From assembly GCA_029204225.1 (NCBI GenBank), contig CM055097.1:5639653-5703652 (forward strand): a DNA stretch of 64,000 nt, in the 5' to 3' direction. Both the position numbers and the translations under genes were made by a program. Position 1 is the first letter of the stretch; the number at the start of each line of letters is the position of its first letter. The DNA comes from Diphasiastrum complanatum. Its lineage: Eukaryota; Streptophyta; Lycopodiopsida; Lycopodiales; Lycopodiaceae. Positions 22,133 through 33,360 of this stretch are shown piece after piece. Below the pieces are notes generated by a model. That model was not told where the DNA came from, did no database searches, and saw only the letters and a list, made by a program, of their open reading frames with translations.

Positions 22133-22850
22133 ATGATGGCAGGTATACCCTACCAGAATTTAATCGGTAGTTTGATGTACTTGACGATTTGTACCAGACC
22201 CGATCTGGCTTTCTCTGTTTACGCATTGACCCAATTCTCCTCAAATCCTGGTATGGCATATTGGCAAATGGCCAAACGAATCCTACAGTATCTGAAGGGT
22301 ACCCAGAATATGGGATTAACCTACAGAGCTGAGAACGAAGAAAAAGGAATCGAGCTGCATCACTACAGTGATGCGAGCTGGGCGAGCTGCAAAGACGACA
22401 GCAAGTCCATTGCTGGAGGATGTACAATAGCCTGCGGAGCTGCAATCAGCTGGATATGCAAAAAGCAAACCTTGGTAGCTCAATCCTCTTGCGAAGCTGA
22501 GTATGTTGCAGCCTCGAAAGTGGCGAATGAGGTAGTGTGGCTGCGGATGATGTTGGAGGCAATCGGGATACCACAAGAGGGGCCAAGCACGATGATGATG
22601 GACTCCCAGAGTGCCATCTATCTGTCCCAGGATCCTGTCTTCCATTCAAAGATGAAGCACATTCCTCTGAAGTACCATCACATTCGAGATTTGATCTCGA
22701 AAGCAGAGCTGTAGGTCCACTATATTAAATCAGAAAACATGATTGCAGATCTGCTCACGAAACCGCTCGACAAGCCACTCTTTGCCAAGCAAAGAAAGGC
22801 AATTGGATTAAACGAACAAAGCTGCAAGGTTCAAGAGGGAGTGTCAGAAT
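22133..22850 (+). pseudogene. Cop-D RNase H
   Basis: The segment has GSLMYLTICTRPDLAFSV, YSDASWASCKDD (catalytic Asp), SCEAEYVAASK (catalytic Glu) and MDSQSAIYLSQ (catalytic Asp). A TAG near 22711 interrupts it shortly before the end motif MIADLLTKPL. The polypurine tract AAGAGGGAG directly precedes LTR 1. Confidence 0.85.
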
Positions 22851-23624
22851 TGGTGAACTCCTGCAACTTTGTCGCAGCACGACAAGACACGAAGGTCAAA
22901 CGAGAACGATTCGCGACAGTCAACGTGTCTTTGACTCAAAGCAGGAACGATTCGCGAATGATTCGTGAATCATAAACACACCTCCAAGACCGCAAACTGC
23001 AAAATGGACGCAAAACGAAAACAACGAAAACAACGAAAACACACGAAGAGAAATCTTTCGCGCTGCCAGCTGGCAGCTCAACGGGGTTCATGCCCAGCTG
23101 GAACGAATAGCAACGACAGAGACTAACTAACTAGTTGATTAGCGTTAACTAGTCTTGCAATTCTATGTTTAGCTATCTTGTAAACTCCACACAGTGGAGG
23201 TATAAACGATCCTCTCTGTATCATAACCAAAGAGAGAGAAAAAGTGATGAGAATTTTACAAAGATCTGTAAGAAACAAAGAGAGACGTAGTAAATAGAGT
23301 AAGAAAGCAAAAATACCATAGTTGTGCATGAAAGTCTGCCAACAAGCAGAACACGGCGAAAGAGCATAGAGTCAATCCGCCAACGAGCGAGACACTGACG
23401 ATCTTGCTCTAAAGCCAAACTGACAATATAGTCGCTCTATTTCGTATATCTCTTGGCCTTGTGTTGTGTCTCTTGATTGCTAGAATAAAATATGTTCTGT
23501 GATGCATAGTCGAGTGTCTGGGATCCCGTAAGAGCTTTCGCACGAAAAGAAAATTCAAAGACAGAAAATTGTTCGCGAATCACAAGAGAGAGGACGAACA
23601 CGAAACGAAAAAGCTTCCACGACA
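22842..23624 (+). repeat. Cop-D LTR 1
   Basis: The LTR reads TGTCAGAATTGG ... CACGACA (783 bp), with a polypurine tract upstream and a primer site directly downstream. A TATA-like GGTATAAACG lies near 23200. Confidence 0.9.
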
Positions 23625-23640
23625 TGGTACTAGAGCCTAC
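23625..23640 (+). promoter_or_regulatory. Cop-D primer-binding site
   Basis: TGGTACTAGAGCCTAC directly follows LTR 1 and differs slightly from the usual initiator Met site TGGTATCAGAGC. Its presence shows that LTR 1 served, or derives from, a 5' LTR. Confidence 0.75.
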
Positions 23641-23689
23641 AGGTTATCACTACTGATATCCCAGCAGTGATTCTTCCAGACAACACAAT

Positions 23690-23776
23690 ATGGCTACGAC
23701 AATCTAGACCAGAGTAGCAATCAGTCTTGAGGGTGCAAATTATAGAATCTGTCTCCGGTCTCTATGAGCATGTCAG
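23690..23776 (+). pseudogene. Cop-D residual gag start between the two LTRs
   Basis: About 29 codons from ATG resemble a copia gag N-terminus (TRVAISLEGANYRI), with a TAG after five codons. The segment runs straight into LTR 2 at 23777. The junction shows a TGTCAG repeat (23771-23782), suggesting a microhomology-mediated deletion. Confidence 0.65.
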
Positions 23777-24570
23777 TGTCAGAATTGGTGAACTCCTGCA
23801 ACTTTCTCGCAGCACGAACAAGACACGAAGGTCGAACGAGAACGATTCGTGACAGTCAACGTGTCTTTGACTCGAAGCACGAACGATTCCCAAATGATTC
23901 GTGGATCGTAAACACACCTCCAAGACCGCAAACCGCAAAATGGACGCAAAACGAAAACTACGAAAAGAAATGAAAAGAACGAAAGCGAACGGGAGATTAC
24001 GAAACAAACGAAGAGAAATCTTTCGCGCTGCCAGCTGGCAGCTCAACGGGCTTCACGCCCAGCTGAAATGAATAGCAACGATGGAGACTAACTAACTAGT
24101 TGATTAGCGTTAACTAGTCTTGTGATTCTACGTTTAGCTATCTTGTAAACTCCACACAGTGGAGGTATAAACAATCCTCTCTGGATCATAACTATGTGAT
24201 GAGAATTTGACAGAGATCTGTAAGAGACAGAGAGAGACGTAGCGAATAGAGCAGAAAAAGGTAAAAATACCATAGTTGTGCATGAAAGTCTGCCAACGAG
24301 CAGAACACAGCGTAAGAGCAGAGTGTCAATCCACCAACGAGCGAGATACTGACAATCTCGCTCCAAAACCAAATTGATAATATAGTCGCTTTATTTTCGT
24401 GTATCTCTCTGTCATGTGCTGTGTGTCTTGATTTGAATGTGTTCTGTGATGCGTAGTCGCATGTTTGGGATTCTGTAAGAGCTTCCGCACGAAAAGAAAA
24501 TTCAAAGACAGAAAATTGTTCGCGAATAAGAAGAAGAAGACGAACACAAAACAGTCTTGCTTCCGCGACA
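23777..24570 (+). repeat. Cop-D LTR 2
   Basis: A second copy of the LTR, about 794 bp, reads TGTCAGAATTGG ... CCGCGACA. It differs from LTR 1 at many positions and by several small indels, so the two are not from one recent insertion. Confidence 0.9.
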
Positions 24571-24659
24571 GTGAGTGGCTATCATCCTCATCGTCATCGT
24601 AATCCTCCTCCGGCACTAGATCACATGATCTTCGCCTAGTAAAGAATGAAGTGATCAAT

Positions 24660-25085
24660 GGCTGTGAGGTAGAATGCTATGGTGTCCCGTATAAACCTCT
24701 CCGTAGTATGAACATCTCACGTATCATCAGAGCGACACATCGTGGGTCCTCATAGGCCACAAGAGAGCGTAGAGTGGTAGGCATGTCTTGAAACAAGCCG
24801 TGATACCGCCCTCTGATCTCATAGTATACAGGGCATCGGAAGATAAAGTGTCCTCAGACTCCACCTCACCTATAGAGCATAACTGGCAAATCCGCTCCTC
24901 TCTGGGAATACCATGAAATCTCCCAGTCTCAATAGCTAGCTGATGAGAAGACACCCTAAGCTGTCCCAGTGTGAATCTGAGGCAATGTGATAGTCCCAAA
25001 TCCAAGTAGCGTGGCATAACCGGGGCCCTTGATGTATCCAGCTCCAAGAAATGGGTCTGGTAGAAAGCTGGCTTAACCCCTAACT
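24660..25085 (-). pseudogene. LINE-3 ORF2 C-terminal zinc-binding domain
   Basis: The frame has MPRYLDLGLSHCLRFTLG, LRVSSHQLAIETGRFHGIP and ERICQLCSIGEVESED, the conserved C-terminus of plant LINE reverse transcriptases. The His-x-Phe position following the acidic run is altered (DTLSSDAL), probably by a small indel. Confidence 0.75.
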
Positions 25086-25275
25086 GATTATGCCGAGTCC
25101 ACTCTAGGTATGTGCGATAGAGGAATCGTCTGATATACTGGTGGGTGCCCTAGGGTAGCTCTATGATGGAGATACCAAATGAATCAAGTAGGAGGTGAGA
25201 TGCCTAAGAGAACCATGATAACCTGTAGCCCTGATCATGAAGATGTTGTGAAGAGAGTAGTGCAACCTGTGTGTA

Positions 25276-25740
25276 TCATCTGTCTATCTCTGGTAACGCC
25301 TGTATCCTCTGTATATAAGTGATGAGCTGAAGAGCTGTCTCGATCTGTAAAGGTGGAACTGCAAACTCAGCCAAGAGAATCTCATGTGGAATAGAAGGTT
25401 TCGCTCGAATCAGCCGGGCTAGCATGGTGGTCTGTAATCGTGAAAGACTGGCCCAATATGAGGAGGGGAGACCTGTACACCATGTCTCTGCCGCATATAG
25501 AGCCGTAGGAGTGACAATGGTATCAAAGAGGCGACACTTACTGCGGGCATCCTGGATGGACTTCCGGAAACAAAATCGCTCTAGCTGAACAAGGGAGGCA
25601 TGCCCCTTCCCCAGTCGAGTGGTGGCAGCCTGTCTCATGCTAAACATAGGACCTATCTGGAAGATCGAAGCAAATGTGGGGCATGGATACGTGAATAGGT
25701 TACTGATTGATGAAGGGAACGGCACTTGGTATCGTACCAT
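25276..25740 (-). pseudogene. LINE-3 reverse transcriptase thumb region
   Basis: The peptide MRQAATTRLGKGHASLVQLE followed by FDTIVTPTALYAAETW is the well-conserved region after the RT active site in LINE ORF2. The preceding palm with the Asp pair is absent: the endonuclease C-terminus joins this region directly at about 25740. Confidence 0.7.
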
Positions 25741-25799
25741 GGAGGGTGCAATGGTCGAGGTGTGCGGCGAGTCTTTTTGGGATGGGGTTTTGTGGGGAG

Positions 25800-26470
25800 G
25801 GTTAGTGATGCAGCCATGTGGAGAGAGGTGGTGAGGAAAGCAGCCTGGGTGTCGATTGGACTGTCATGAGGAAAGGAATGCAAAAGTGAAGCCAAGGACT
25901 AACGGTATTAAGGCATGTAAGTGAGATCAAATATGTATGTGGGTGCGCGGGTAAGCGTGGATGGTGTAGATGAATGAGTGGGTGGAAGGTGGCCAATATC
26001 GAAGGAGAGAAATGAGTGATCAGAAAGGGTGGTGGGAGAGACGTGTAAGGCAGAGACTGTGGGTATAAAGGATGGTGTCCCCATGAGATAGTCAACGACA
26101 CTATGTCCTCCACTGTGAGGGTGGCATGTATAATTGTCTGACTGTGGCCAGCAAGGTAAGCCATTATAAATGGCTAGCTCGTGTGCCTCTCCAAACTGTA
26201 GTAAGTGCTCACCATATGGAGTAGTAGGTCCCAAGCTATCCGCGGAGGTCCTGGTAACTCCAAGCATATCACTGTCAAGGGCACGAACACGCAGCTGGTC
26301 AGTGGTGTCGAAGAACTCTGAATATGCCCCCGCTCTGAGAATCTAACAATATCTGGTGAAAGGTCCTGATATGGAGATCCAATACCCTCTGCAAAAGACG
26401 AGGACTCCGGTGGAAAGTAACACGCTGCAATAAAAAGATCGCTATCCAAACCAATATCCTGACCCACGAT
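25800..26470 (-). pseudogene. LINE-3 endonuclease
   Basis: Two frames encode LFIAACYFPPESSSFAEG, then HELAIYNGLPCWP, YTCHPHSGGHSVVDYLMG and LSDHSFLSFDIG, which are the C-terminal motifs of APE-like endonucleases, with the final His in SDH. The segment that should hold GDFN is deleted near 26330, so the enzyme cannot be functional. Confidence 0.75.
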
Positions 26471-26998
26471 GCTCGCATTTGGTCAGCTTCCCAAGAGGAA
26501 AGAGTTCCGTTGATTTGGAGGGAGTGTAGAGAATGGGGGTTGGAAATGGAGGGGTTGTGTGTGTGTGTGAAGATGATGTGGAGGAAGAAGAGGATGAGAG
26601 AGAAGGAGGGGGGGCAATAGTGAAGGAAGAAGAAGAAGAAGAGGAAGAACCGAAAGATGAGGTGGAAGGGGGTGCCACGGCAGCGGCAGGTATTGTTGAG
26701 ATGACAGCACCATCAAGAATGGAGGTGGCAACATCAGAGAGGATGGAGGTCTCATCAGCAAGGAGGGGTTCAGCATCAGTAGCAAAGGCAGTAAGGGGGG
26801 TGTCCACAGCAATAGCGAGGGCAGCGAGGAGTGGGATATCATCAGTGGTAGCGAAGTATCACCAGTGGTAGTGAGGGCAGCGGGGGGGGTGTCATTTGCA
26901 GTGCAGAGGGGGGTCGTGACAGCGCAGGGGGAGGTTATGACAGGGCCAGGGGGGGTCGTGACAGGACAGGGGGAGGTTGTGACAGCGAGGGGGGCGAG
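26470..26998 (-). pseudogene. LINE-3 N-terminal low-complexity frame
   Basis: Open frames here encode Ser-, Pro- and Thr-rich protein (for example DTPLTAFATDAEPLLADE, a poly-Ser run, and a repeated VTTPPGPVIT-like unit). They run in the sense of the endonuclease downstream, so this is plausibly ORF1 or the N-terminus of ORF2. No domain is recognised. Confidence 0.4.
26870..26998. repeat. G-rich minisatellite
   Basis: Units of about 16-32 bp of the form GTCGTGACAG(N)AGGGGGAG repeat four to five times with G runs of 4-8. On the plus strand this satisfies the pattern of a G-quadruplex-forming sequence. On the minus strand it encodes a Pro/Thr repeat. Confidence 0.75.
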
Positions 26999-27048
26999 AG
27001 AGATAGAGAGTAGTGTTAGTTTTGAGATTACTATTAGAACCTAGAATA

Positions 27049-27660
27049 GCGTTTTTGCCATAATAGAAGGCTAGAAATAGAATCCCAAAAAGAAAACCCT
27101 AAAACTGTTTCGCCGATACTTTCCTGTTTCAAACCATCCACTATGTTTTATGTAGTATGGATCATCACAATAGGTATTGAAATTCAGAAGGTCCGACTCT
27201 CGAGTCAAGATACATGTTTGATCATTAATTCATTATAATCTACATTGCCAAAACACCAAAAAAGCACCTGCTTTTACCATAATAGAAGGTTAGATATGAA
27301 ACCCCCCCCCCCAAAAAAAAAAAAAGAAAAAAAAGCCCTAAAACCATTTCCACAGTTTTTTCCCGTTTCAAAACATTTACATATGCGTTATGTAGCATGG
27401 ATCATGGCAATAGGTATTATTAGGTGGGACTCAAGAGTTCCGCTCTCGAGTCACGATTCAAGACTAATCATTGGCTAATTATAAATGCATTTGCCTAAAC
27501 ACTAAAAAAGCACTTGTTTTTGCCATAATGAAAGGCTCAAAATAAACTCTGCCCCCCCCCCCCCCCCAAAAAAAAAAAAACCTAAAACTATTTTGCCATT
27601 TCTTTCTAGGCATTGTCGTCTCAAACCATTTTAAATAGCATTTTGAAAAGGTCCATGTAA
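27049..27660. repeat. Three-copy tandem repeat of about 220-245 bp
   Basis: Homologous units begin at about 27049, 27267 and 27513, each starting TTTGCCATAATAGAAGGCTAG or a close variant. Each continues through a C-run/A-run, CCCTAAAAC and CCGTTTCAAAC; the third unit is partial. The A/C homopolymers differ in length between units (up to 17 C). Confidence 0.8.
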
Positions 27661-28345
27661 CATAGTCTAGATTGGTCTTTCATGATCCATTATGATGGCA
27701 CAATCTAGAGAAGGATAGAGATCTTTCCTATAGGTGAGTCTTGCATTGTACTATAAATTTGATCCAATGAGAAGGTAAAAAAGGAATGCCACATAACTCT
27801 TTGTAAGATATGAAGTTGAATTTATTCATAATAAAACTACACGCCACAATTGGATCCTTATGCTTGAGCCAAAGCATACCATCTCTATACTATCTTTTGT
27901 GTCTATCAATGTCACTTGGCACAAGGTCTTTATTATTCACAACCTTGCTCTCTGTTTCTCTCACACGAAAGCACAAAACATCATAAACACAATAGAAGGG
28001 AAGAACACTCTCACACAATTTGGCTTGCACCTATTCATAATCCAAAGTCGCCCCTACATAGTGTTAATTACCACCATCTATGCTTCAAGATCTCAAGAGC
28101 AAATCTTATTGCTATGCTTTAATTGGCCATTTCTACCTTATACTCCCGTTGACTTTCAAGCCTTGACGATATCATATAGCTATTTTTGTGCTTCTTTGCC
28201 ACATAGTACAAGCCCACCACCTAGGGGTGTTGAACCTCAAAAAGTAATTCCTATGGTAAACAGCTTCAAGGATGATTGGCTTAGTTCCCCGAAAGTTATT
28301 ATTGAAGAATCCAGCCCTTCACAAATAGCGGATTGTCGTCACAGC

Positions 28346-28592
28346 AAGATGTAGATGTCCTGATGTCACTAGATTACTGATAGACGACTCACAAACTTGG
28401 AATACGATCATGATTACCTTGGTTGCTTAGCTAATACTCCCAACGCCTTCAAATATAGATGTTGAACCAAACCTTTTAAGATGTAGATGTCTTGATGTCA
28501 AGATTACTAATAGAGAACTCACAAACTTGGATTGCGCACATAGATTGTGATTACTTTGGTTGCTCAACTAATACCCCCAATGCCTATCTCCA
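28346..28592. repeat. Imperfect tandem duplication of about 125 bp
   Basis: The string AGATGTAGATGTCYTGATGTCA, followed by ATTACTRATAGA and ACTCACAAACTTGGA, occurs at about 28347 and again at about 28478. Both copies are followed by a similar GTGATTAC..GGTTGCT segment. Confidence 0.7.
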
Positions 28593-29416
28593 ATTATAAA
28601 CCACAAACCTTCTATAATTTGCAACGTGTCTCTTAATCTTACTAAATGTCCTTCATTCCCAAAGAATATTGGGTACATGGAATCTCGCCACAACTTATTC
28701 CTTGCTAATCTTTGGTAGATGGACCTGAGAAACGAATATACAACTGCTACTACATGCCATTAGGCATATTGAAATTGAAGGATAATCATGATGGAATCTT
28801 CCACAAAATCATACACCAATGTATCTACACTGCAATGGATGAGATTGCCTTCCAATGATAAGAAAGACAAACTGAGAATTTGTTTGCCACAGGATCTACT
28901 TTGAAGTAGGGAGCAAGGAAGATTCTTAACAAAACTGATGTAAGATGCCCTTCCACTCCTCCTAATGATCCTAACACACACCTTATGAAAGACCAAATCA
29001 TGGACTTTGATTACCACGATGAAACTTGGAGGACATTCATTTTGTATCCCTTGAAACTCATGATATTAATAACCATCTTGACAGTCAAGTTTTTTTCGTG
29101 GTGATTGGTTGGGGGGTTTGTGAGGGAGGGGGAGAGATTGCACATGTCTACTAAAATGTTGGCTAGTGATTGGTCACATTGAACAATAGCTAGACTCCGT
29201 TCATAAGGATTTTTCACATGTTAGTAAAGAATCCTTCCTATAACAAAACATCGAGCGACTATGTAACACATGACATTCTTTGATAACAAACACCGAAGCA
29301 ATTTGGAAAGAAAAGTATGAACCACGCATTAAAAGTGCATTGAGTGCAAGCAAGGCCTACAAAATAATTTTAGTTTGAGACATACTTTCACTCCACAATC
29401 TAAGAACACATAAGAC

Positions 29417-29560
29417 CTTGCTCCTGCCTTCATCCAAAAATGGTTGCTCCTTTGCAAACCATGCAGAAGGCAAGCTCCTTTTGTTCTTTGCTGCCAAGAA
29501 GGTAGAAGAACATAGTAAAGGGATCAACCTACGACTTGCACTTCTAATCATCATGGTTAC
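29417..29560 (-). CDS. Candidate first coding exon with a mitochondrial-type leader
   Basis: On the minus strand an acceptor (ACATTTTACAG) is followed by GTAACC and an ATG. The 46 codons that follow end at a donor (GCAAG|GTCTTATG). The peptide starts MMIRSASRRLIPLLCSSTFL and continues AAKNKRSLPSAW, with Arg and Ser but no acidic residues in the first 34 positions, like a mitochondrial targeting peptide. The protein is not recognised and no next exon was placed. Confidence 0.28.
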
Positions 29561-31329
29561 CTGTAAAATGTACAAGAGAAGAAAGACTTAAATTAATCAC
29601 AAAGGAAATGACCTAGCAACTAGCTAAAAATGCAAAGCCTTAAACACTTATTGAGGAAAAGGACATGTGAAGGTGAAATCTGCACATACTTGACATACTT
29701 TGAAAAACCTAGAATGCAACATGTTTTAACATCTTGATCTTGCTCCACTACCAAACCAAATCGACCAAAATTTTGATGGATTAGATGTGTGGAATTTGCC
29801 AAAGACTAAATCAAATAGAATATATACGTAAATAAATATTGCAATTGAAAGTATGGGAATGTTACTACATGCAAAAAATAGGAGGTTATCTAAAGAAGCT
29901 ATTTGACAACTTCAACCAACCCCAACAAATACATAATCTATAGGATCAGAAAACAAGAAAAGCAGCATTGTATGTGTCGTTTATCTCATTAATGAGACAC
30001 AGTGCATTAGATTGCCTGTACATCACAAAATTGACAAAATCGACATTTTGTATGAAATATTGACTCTTCCTTGTGGGGCATGATCTTTAGGTGTTGCGAA
30101 ATGGACTTTTTTAGTGATCTTACTACTAGGCAATACGATCTTTGAGTACCCTTGAGAATGAATTCTTCTGTAACGGCACAATACTTTGGTGAGGCTTGCT
30201 TCCCATAATATTATGATTGTTTTACCCTTTGAAAGATTATAGATCTCTCCATAATGTTAAGGTTCGTTTACATAGATTCATGCTTCCAAATGATGAAGTC
30301 AGAAGAGTAAACATGTTCTTATGAGAAACAAACACTTTGTAAATCCAAATAAGCATGCTCTTTGACAAGTCAATGATGATTAAAAAAAAGGGCCAACACC
30401 TTAGACATCCAAGTTGTTAAGTAAACAGTAAAATGAGTATTTTTCCATGTCTTTCTTAAATGCAAACTTTATTTGCAAGCACTATACTCTAAGTTGCATG
30501 AAAAACGTTCTAAGAACCCTTGATGAACCAAAAAAAATATGACATTGTTTTGTGGAAACAATCAACTTCAACCCTAATTTCAGTCTTCGTCTAATTAAAC
30601 AGAAACTACAGTACAAACACATATACATATGCTTACAAGCTTGATAATCCCCTAACTTGTATTGCACTTGGTTGTTGAAGATCAGAGCAAACGTCAACCC
30701 ACTTAATTCATTACTCGAGAAGGTAGACGAGAGAACACACAAAGCTTGTATCACAATGATTGCTCAAAATAATATTTCAATGTTATGTCTAGGATAATAT
30801 TTGACATAACAAAGGAGATGTGCAATTTTCAACCCTATGGAGTCCAACCACAAAGTCCTAAACCATCAACTTCATCATGTATAACATGAACCAAATGCTC
30901 TAACATCCCTGCTCATGTCGCACCCTAGAGCAAGTGCAAATCACGTGGACAAACATATGTCCATATTAGATCATACATTTGTACAACGACCAACGTACTG
31001 AGTTTCTATCACTTCATTGGAGGTGAAGGGCAAATTTGGTAATGATGAAGGCTAGCACTAAGAAGTAAAATGATACATGAGAGAGATGAAGTTTCAAGGG
31101 CTTTGTGTCCCTTCACGTCTAGTCCATATGTCCCAACTTCTTATACACATAAGATGGATCAAACTTCAGTAACTACAATACATGGCTCTTAGGCCTATTC
31201 TCAATTAATATACCAAAGCCATTGCAAGTACGTTCAACTGACGAATACATTAGATGAGCCAATTTGGTGTACATTGTATTCAACAAAGATATACCTAATC
31301 ACAATCTATTATAGAATATCATCTGCTCA

Positions 31330-31590
31330 TGTGTCACTCAGTTGACAATCTCAAATTGCACCACCATGTGTTGCTTTGCGAAATCTGAAACTAATTCCAG
31401 GTACATAAAGAACATCTTCAATGTCTCCTCTTTTTCTTGAAGATAAGTGAATTTGTACCTTTCCAACACCACTAATGTCATCTGGTTACAACCTGACTTT
31501 ACATTAGTCCCATCATCCAATTGTTAAAAACTGGGTAACCACTCCCAACAAGAAGTCATATGCTTAGATGCTCCTAAATCTATATATCAA
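31330..31590 (-). pseudogene. Cop-F protease remnant
   Basis: Downstream of gag the minus strand reads YIDLGASKHMTS, a copia protease active site in which the usual Asp-Ser-Gly is Asp-Leu-Gly. Decayed matches to the rest of the protease follow (to about 31340). Nothing of integrase or RT remains. Confidence 0.6.
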
Positions 31591-32300
31591 TGGTCTTCCT
31601 CCCTTAAATTTTCAGTGAATGATGTTGAAGTTGATAATAGCTCATCTTGGTCAAGTACCCATTCACTTGCCTTCTCATTAGGCTTCACTTCACCCCCTAC
31701 ATGATTGTCTGATTGTTTCTTCTTGTTAAATTGCTTATTTTTACACTCAAAAGCAACATGACCAAACTTACTACAATACTGGCAATTACTATTTCGCTTC
31801 GGACTTCTCTTCAATCCTTCCTCTTGGTTATAATGTTGTGTTTGCTTTCCTTTGTCCATCTTGCTTTTTCTTGTAGTTTTGTCTTTGCTTCTTGGCAATG
31901 AATGTTTGTTCTTTGAAACTTCCTTGTTCATGAGATTTAGACATCTCATTTCTTCTTGAAGTGATATGAAATAGTCAAAACTTGGCTTGGTCTTTTGTAG
32001 AGATAGCATCATAACAAAATTTTGATATGCAAGTGGTAAGACATTGAGCACAATAAAAACAATAGCAGCAGCTGAATTAGACACACTTTCACCAACTGCT
32101 ATGAGTTCTTTCACTCTAGTTAAATAGTCTACAATGGACTCTCTTGCATCCATTTTAGAGTGTGAAGATTATTTGTCAAAAATAACATCCTGGATTGATC
32201 TACATTCTCATATAAATTCTTCAAAATATCCCAAGCTTACTTGGGCATCCCTAATATGCAAAATCATCATATCTTTAAAGGATCAATTACTGATATAATT
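31587..32300 (-). pseudogene. Cop-F gag with CCHC zinc knuckle
   Basis: A 188-codon frame starting MDARESIVDYLTRVKEL, plus a decayed piece upstream to about 32300, matches the copia gag helical domain. It is followed by a Lys-rich stretch and the knuckle CQYCSKFGHVAFEC (C-x2-C-x4-H-x4-C). This protein would form the particle shell and bind RNA. The N-terminal third is too decayed to read (32300-33348). Confidence 0.8.
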
Positions 32301-33348
32301 TGCCTTCCTTTTCCACTTTTGATAAATTCTCTCTAATTATTTGGTGGAAATTCACTGCCCGTAACAATTTCGGCTCCAACGGAGAAATTGTAGCCGAAAT
32401 ACTCATCTAGAAGGACCTCATATGGACATACCAAGCCATCATAGGATGCAACAAAAACGATACTTTCAATCCATGAAAGTATTTTGGATCTAATATTTCC
32501 ATGACGTGTGTGCATATAACCTATCTTTTGACCTGGTCAAATTTTGCTCCATCTAACTTTAAGGGTATGCCCTAAATTTTTTTGAAAATATACCAAATTC
32601 CAATATTGCCCAAGGAATTTGCCACCAACTCTGACGGTCCTTCAAAATCTAAGCTTCGAACTTTGTCAGTTCTTTAGCAATCTTTGCTGGTTCTGACCTC
32701 TAATCCAACCACAACCAATACTTCGATGCAATCCAGTCGTTGAACTTTCCAAAAACCATCATATAATAGGTCAAATTGTTGCTTCACAAACCAAAATACT
32801 AGCCCAGGAGAAAAGAAACGGCCTGATCTGAGGCCCGGTATTTCTTTAAAAGCAATCTATCGTTGCCCTACTAAAGAGGGATGGCAGCTTTGTTGTCCAC
32901 ATCCTCGAATTTGCAGCAAGTAAACGTTGAGTGCAAAGTTGTTTCTAAGCAATTTTTTAATTCCTTCAATGATTTGTTTTCTGTAGGCAACAATGAACCT
33001 TGTTCTTCTTGCAGCATTCTACAACAGCAACATTGACCTGAATCACCTCTAGGGATCAACTTGTATGATCTTCCAAGCTCACAGAATAGTGATGGACATT
33101 AGCAACGATCTAACTGCGATCTTCAGCAGCAGCGAACTTCCAACAGCAAGCAGCAATCCAAACAACTTATGTAGGTGCACTGAGCTGTTCCAGCATGAAT
33201 GATCTCCAGCAGCACTTGTTGTCCAGTAGCAATCTTCAATGCAACAGTAGCAATTTCCAACAACAGCAATAGTGATTTTCAAGATTCTTAACTTCAATGA
33301 TCCTACTTCACCTATCTCTCTATCACTTAGACACCACAATCAAACCTA

Positions 33349-33360
33349 GCACTAATACCA
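33349..33360 (-). promoter_or_regulatory. Cop-F degenerate primer-binding site
   Basis: The minus strand reads TGGTATTAGTGC, two changes from the initiator Met site TGGTATCAGAGC, in the correct place between a probable LTR and the gag leader. Confidence 0.6.

Larger units (their letters stand above)
20020..24570 (+). mobile_element. Cop-D: Ty1/copia element with two tandem LTRs at its 3' end
   Basis: The 5' LTR and most of gag are missing. From 20020 the sequence encodes the integrase finger, integrase core, reverse transcriptase and RNase H in the copia order. It is followed by LTR 1, a primer site, about 30 codons of gag, and LTR 2. The tandem LTR arrangement implies a second copy from which nearly all internal sequence has been lost. 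LTR 2 abuts the 3'-truncated LINE-3. Confidence 0.85.
24571..27000 (-). mobile_element. LINE-3: internally deleted LINE remnant
   Basis: Minus-strand frames give, in order, a Pro/Thr/Ser-rich N-terminal part, an APE endonuclease, the last third of reverse transcriptase, and the zinc-binding C-terminus. The catalytic RT palm is missing. The 3' end is cut by Cop-D LTR 2, so no poly(A) is seen. LINE-2 at 17515-18836 is a relative. Confidence 0.75.
27661..31329. other. Region without recognisable genes
   Basis: I find no transposon protein, RNA gene or convincing multi-exon gene here. Open frames such as 27860-28354 (+) are not recognised and have no supporting features. A local duplication and one exon-like segment are listed separately. 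Confidence 0.5.

Noticed and set aside
26483-26871. Glu/Gly-rich plus-strand frame and Leu/Pro-rich minus-strand frame
   Set aside because: Both are alternate readings of a low-complexity region in the LINE-3 N-terminal frame.
27860-28354. A 164-codon plus-strand frame
   Set aside because: No recognised motif and no splice or promoter context; it overlaps a local tandem duplication. Length alone is weak evidence in this window.
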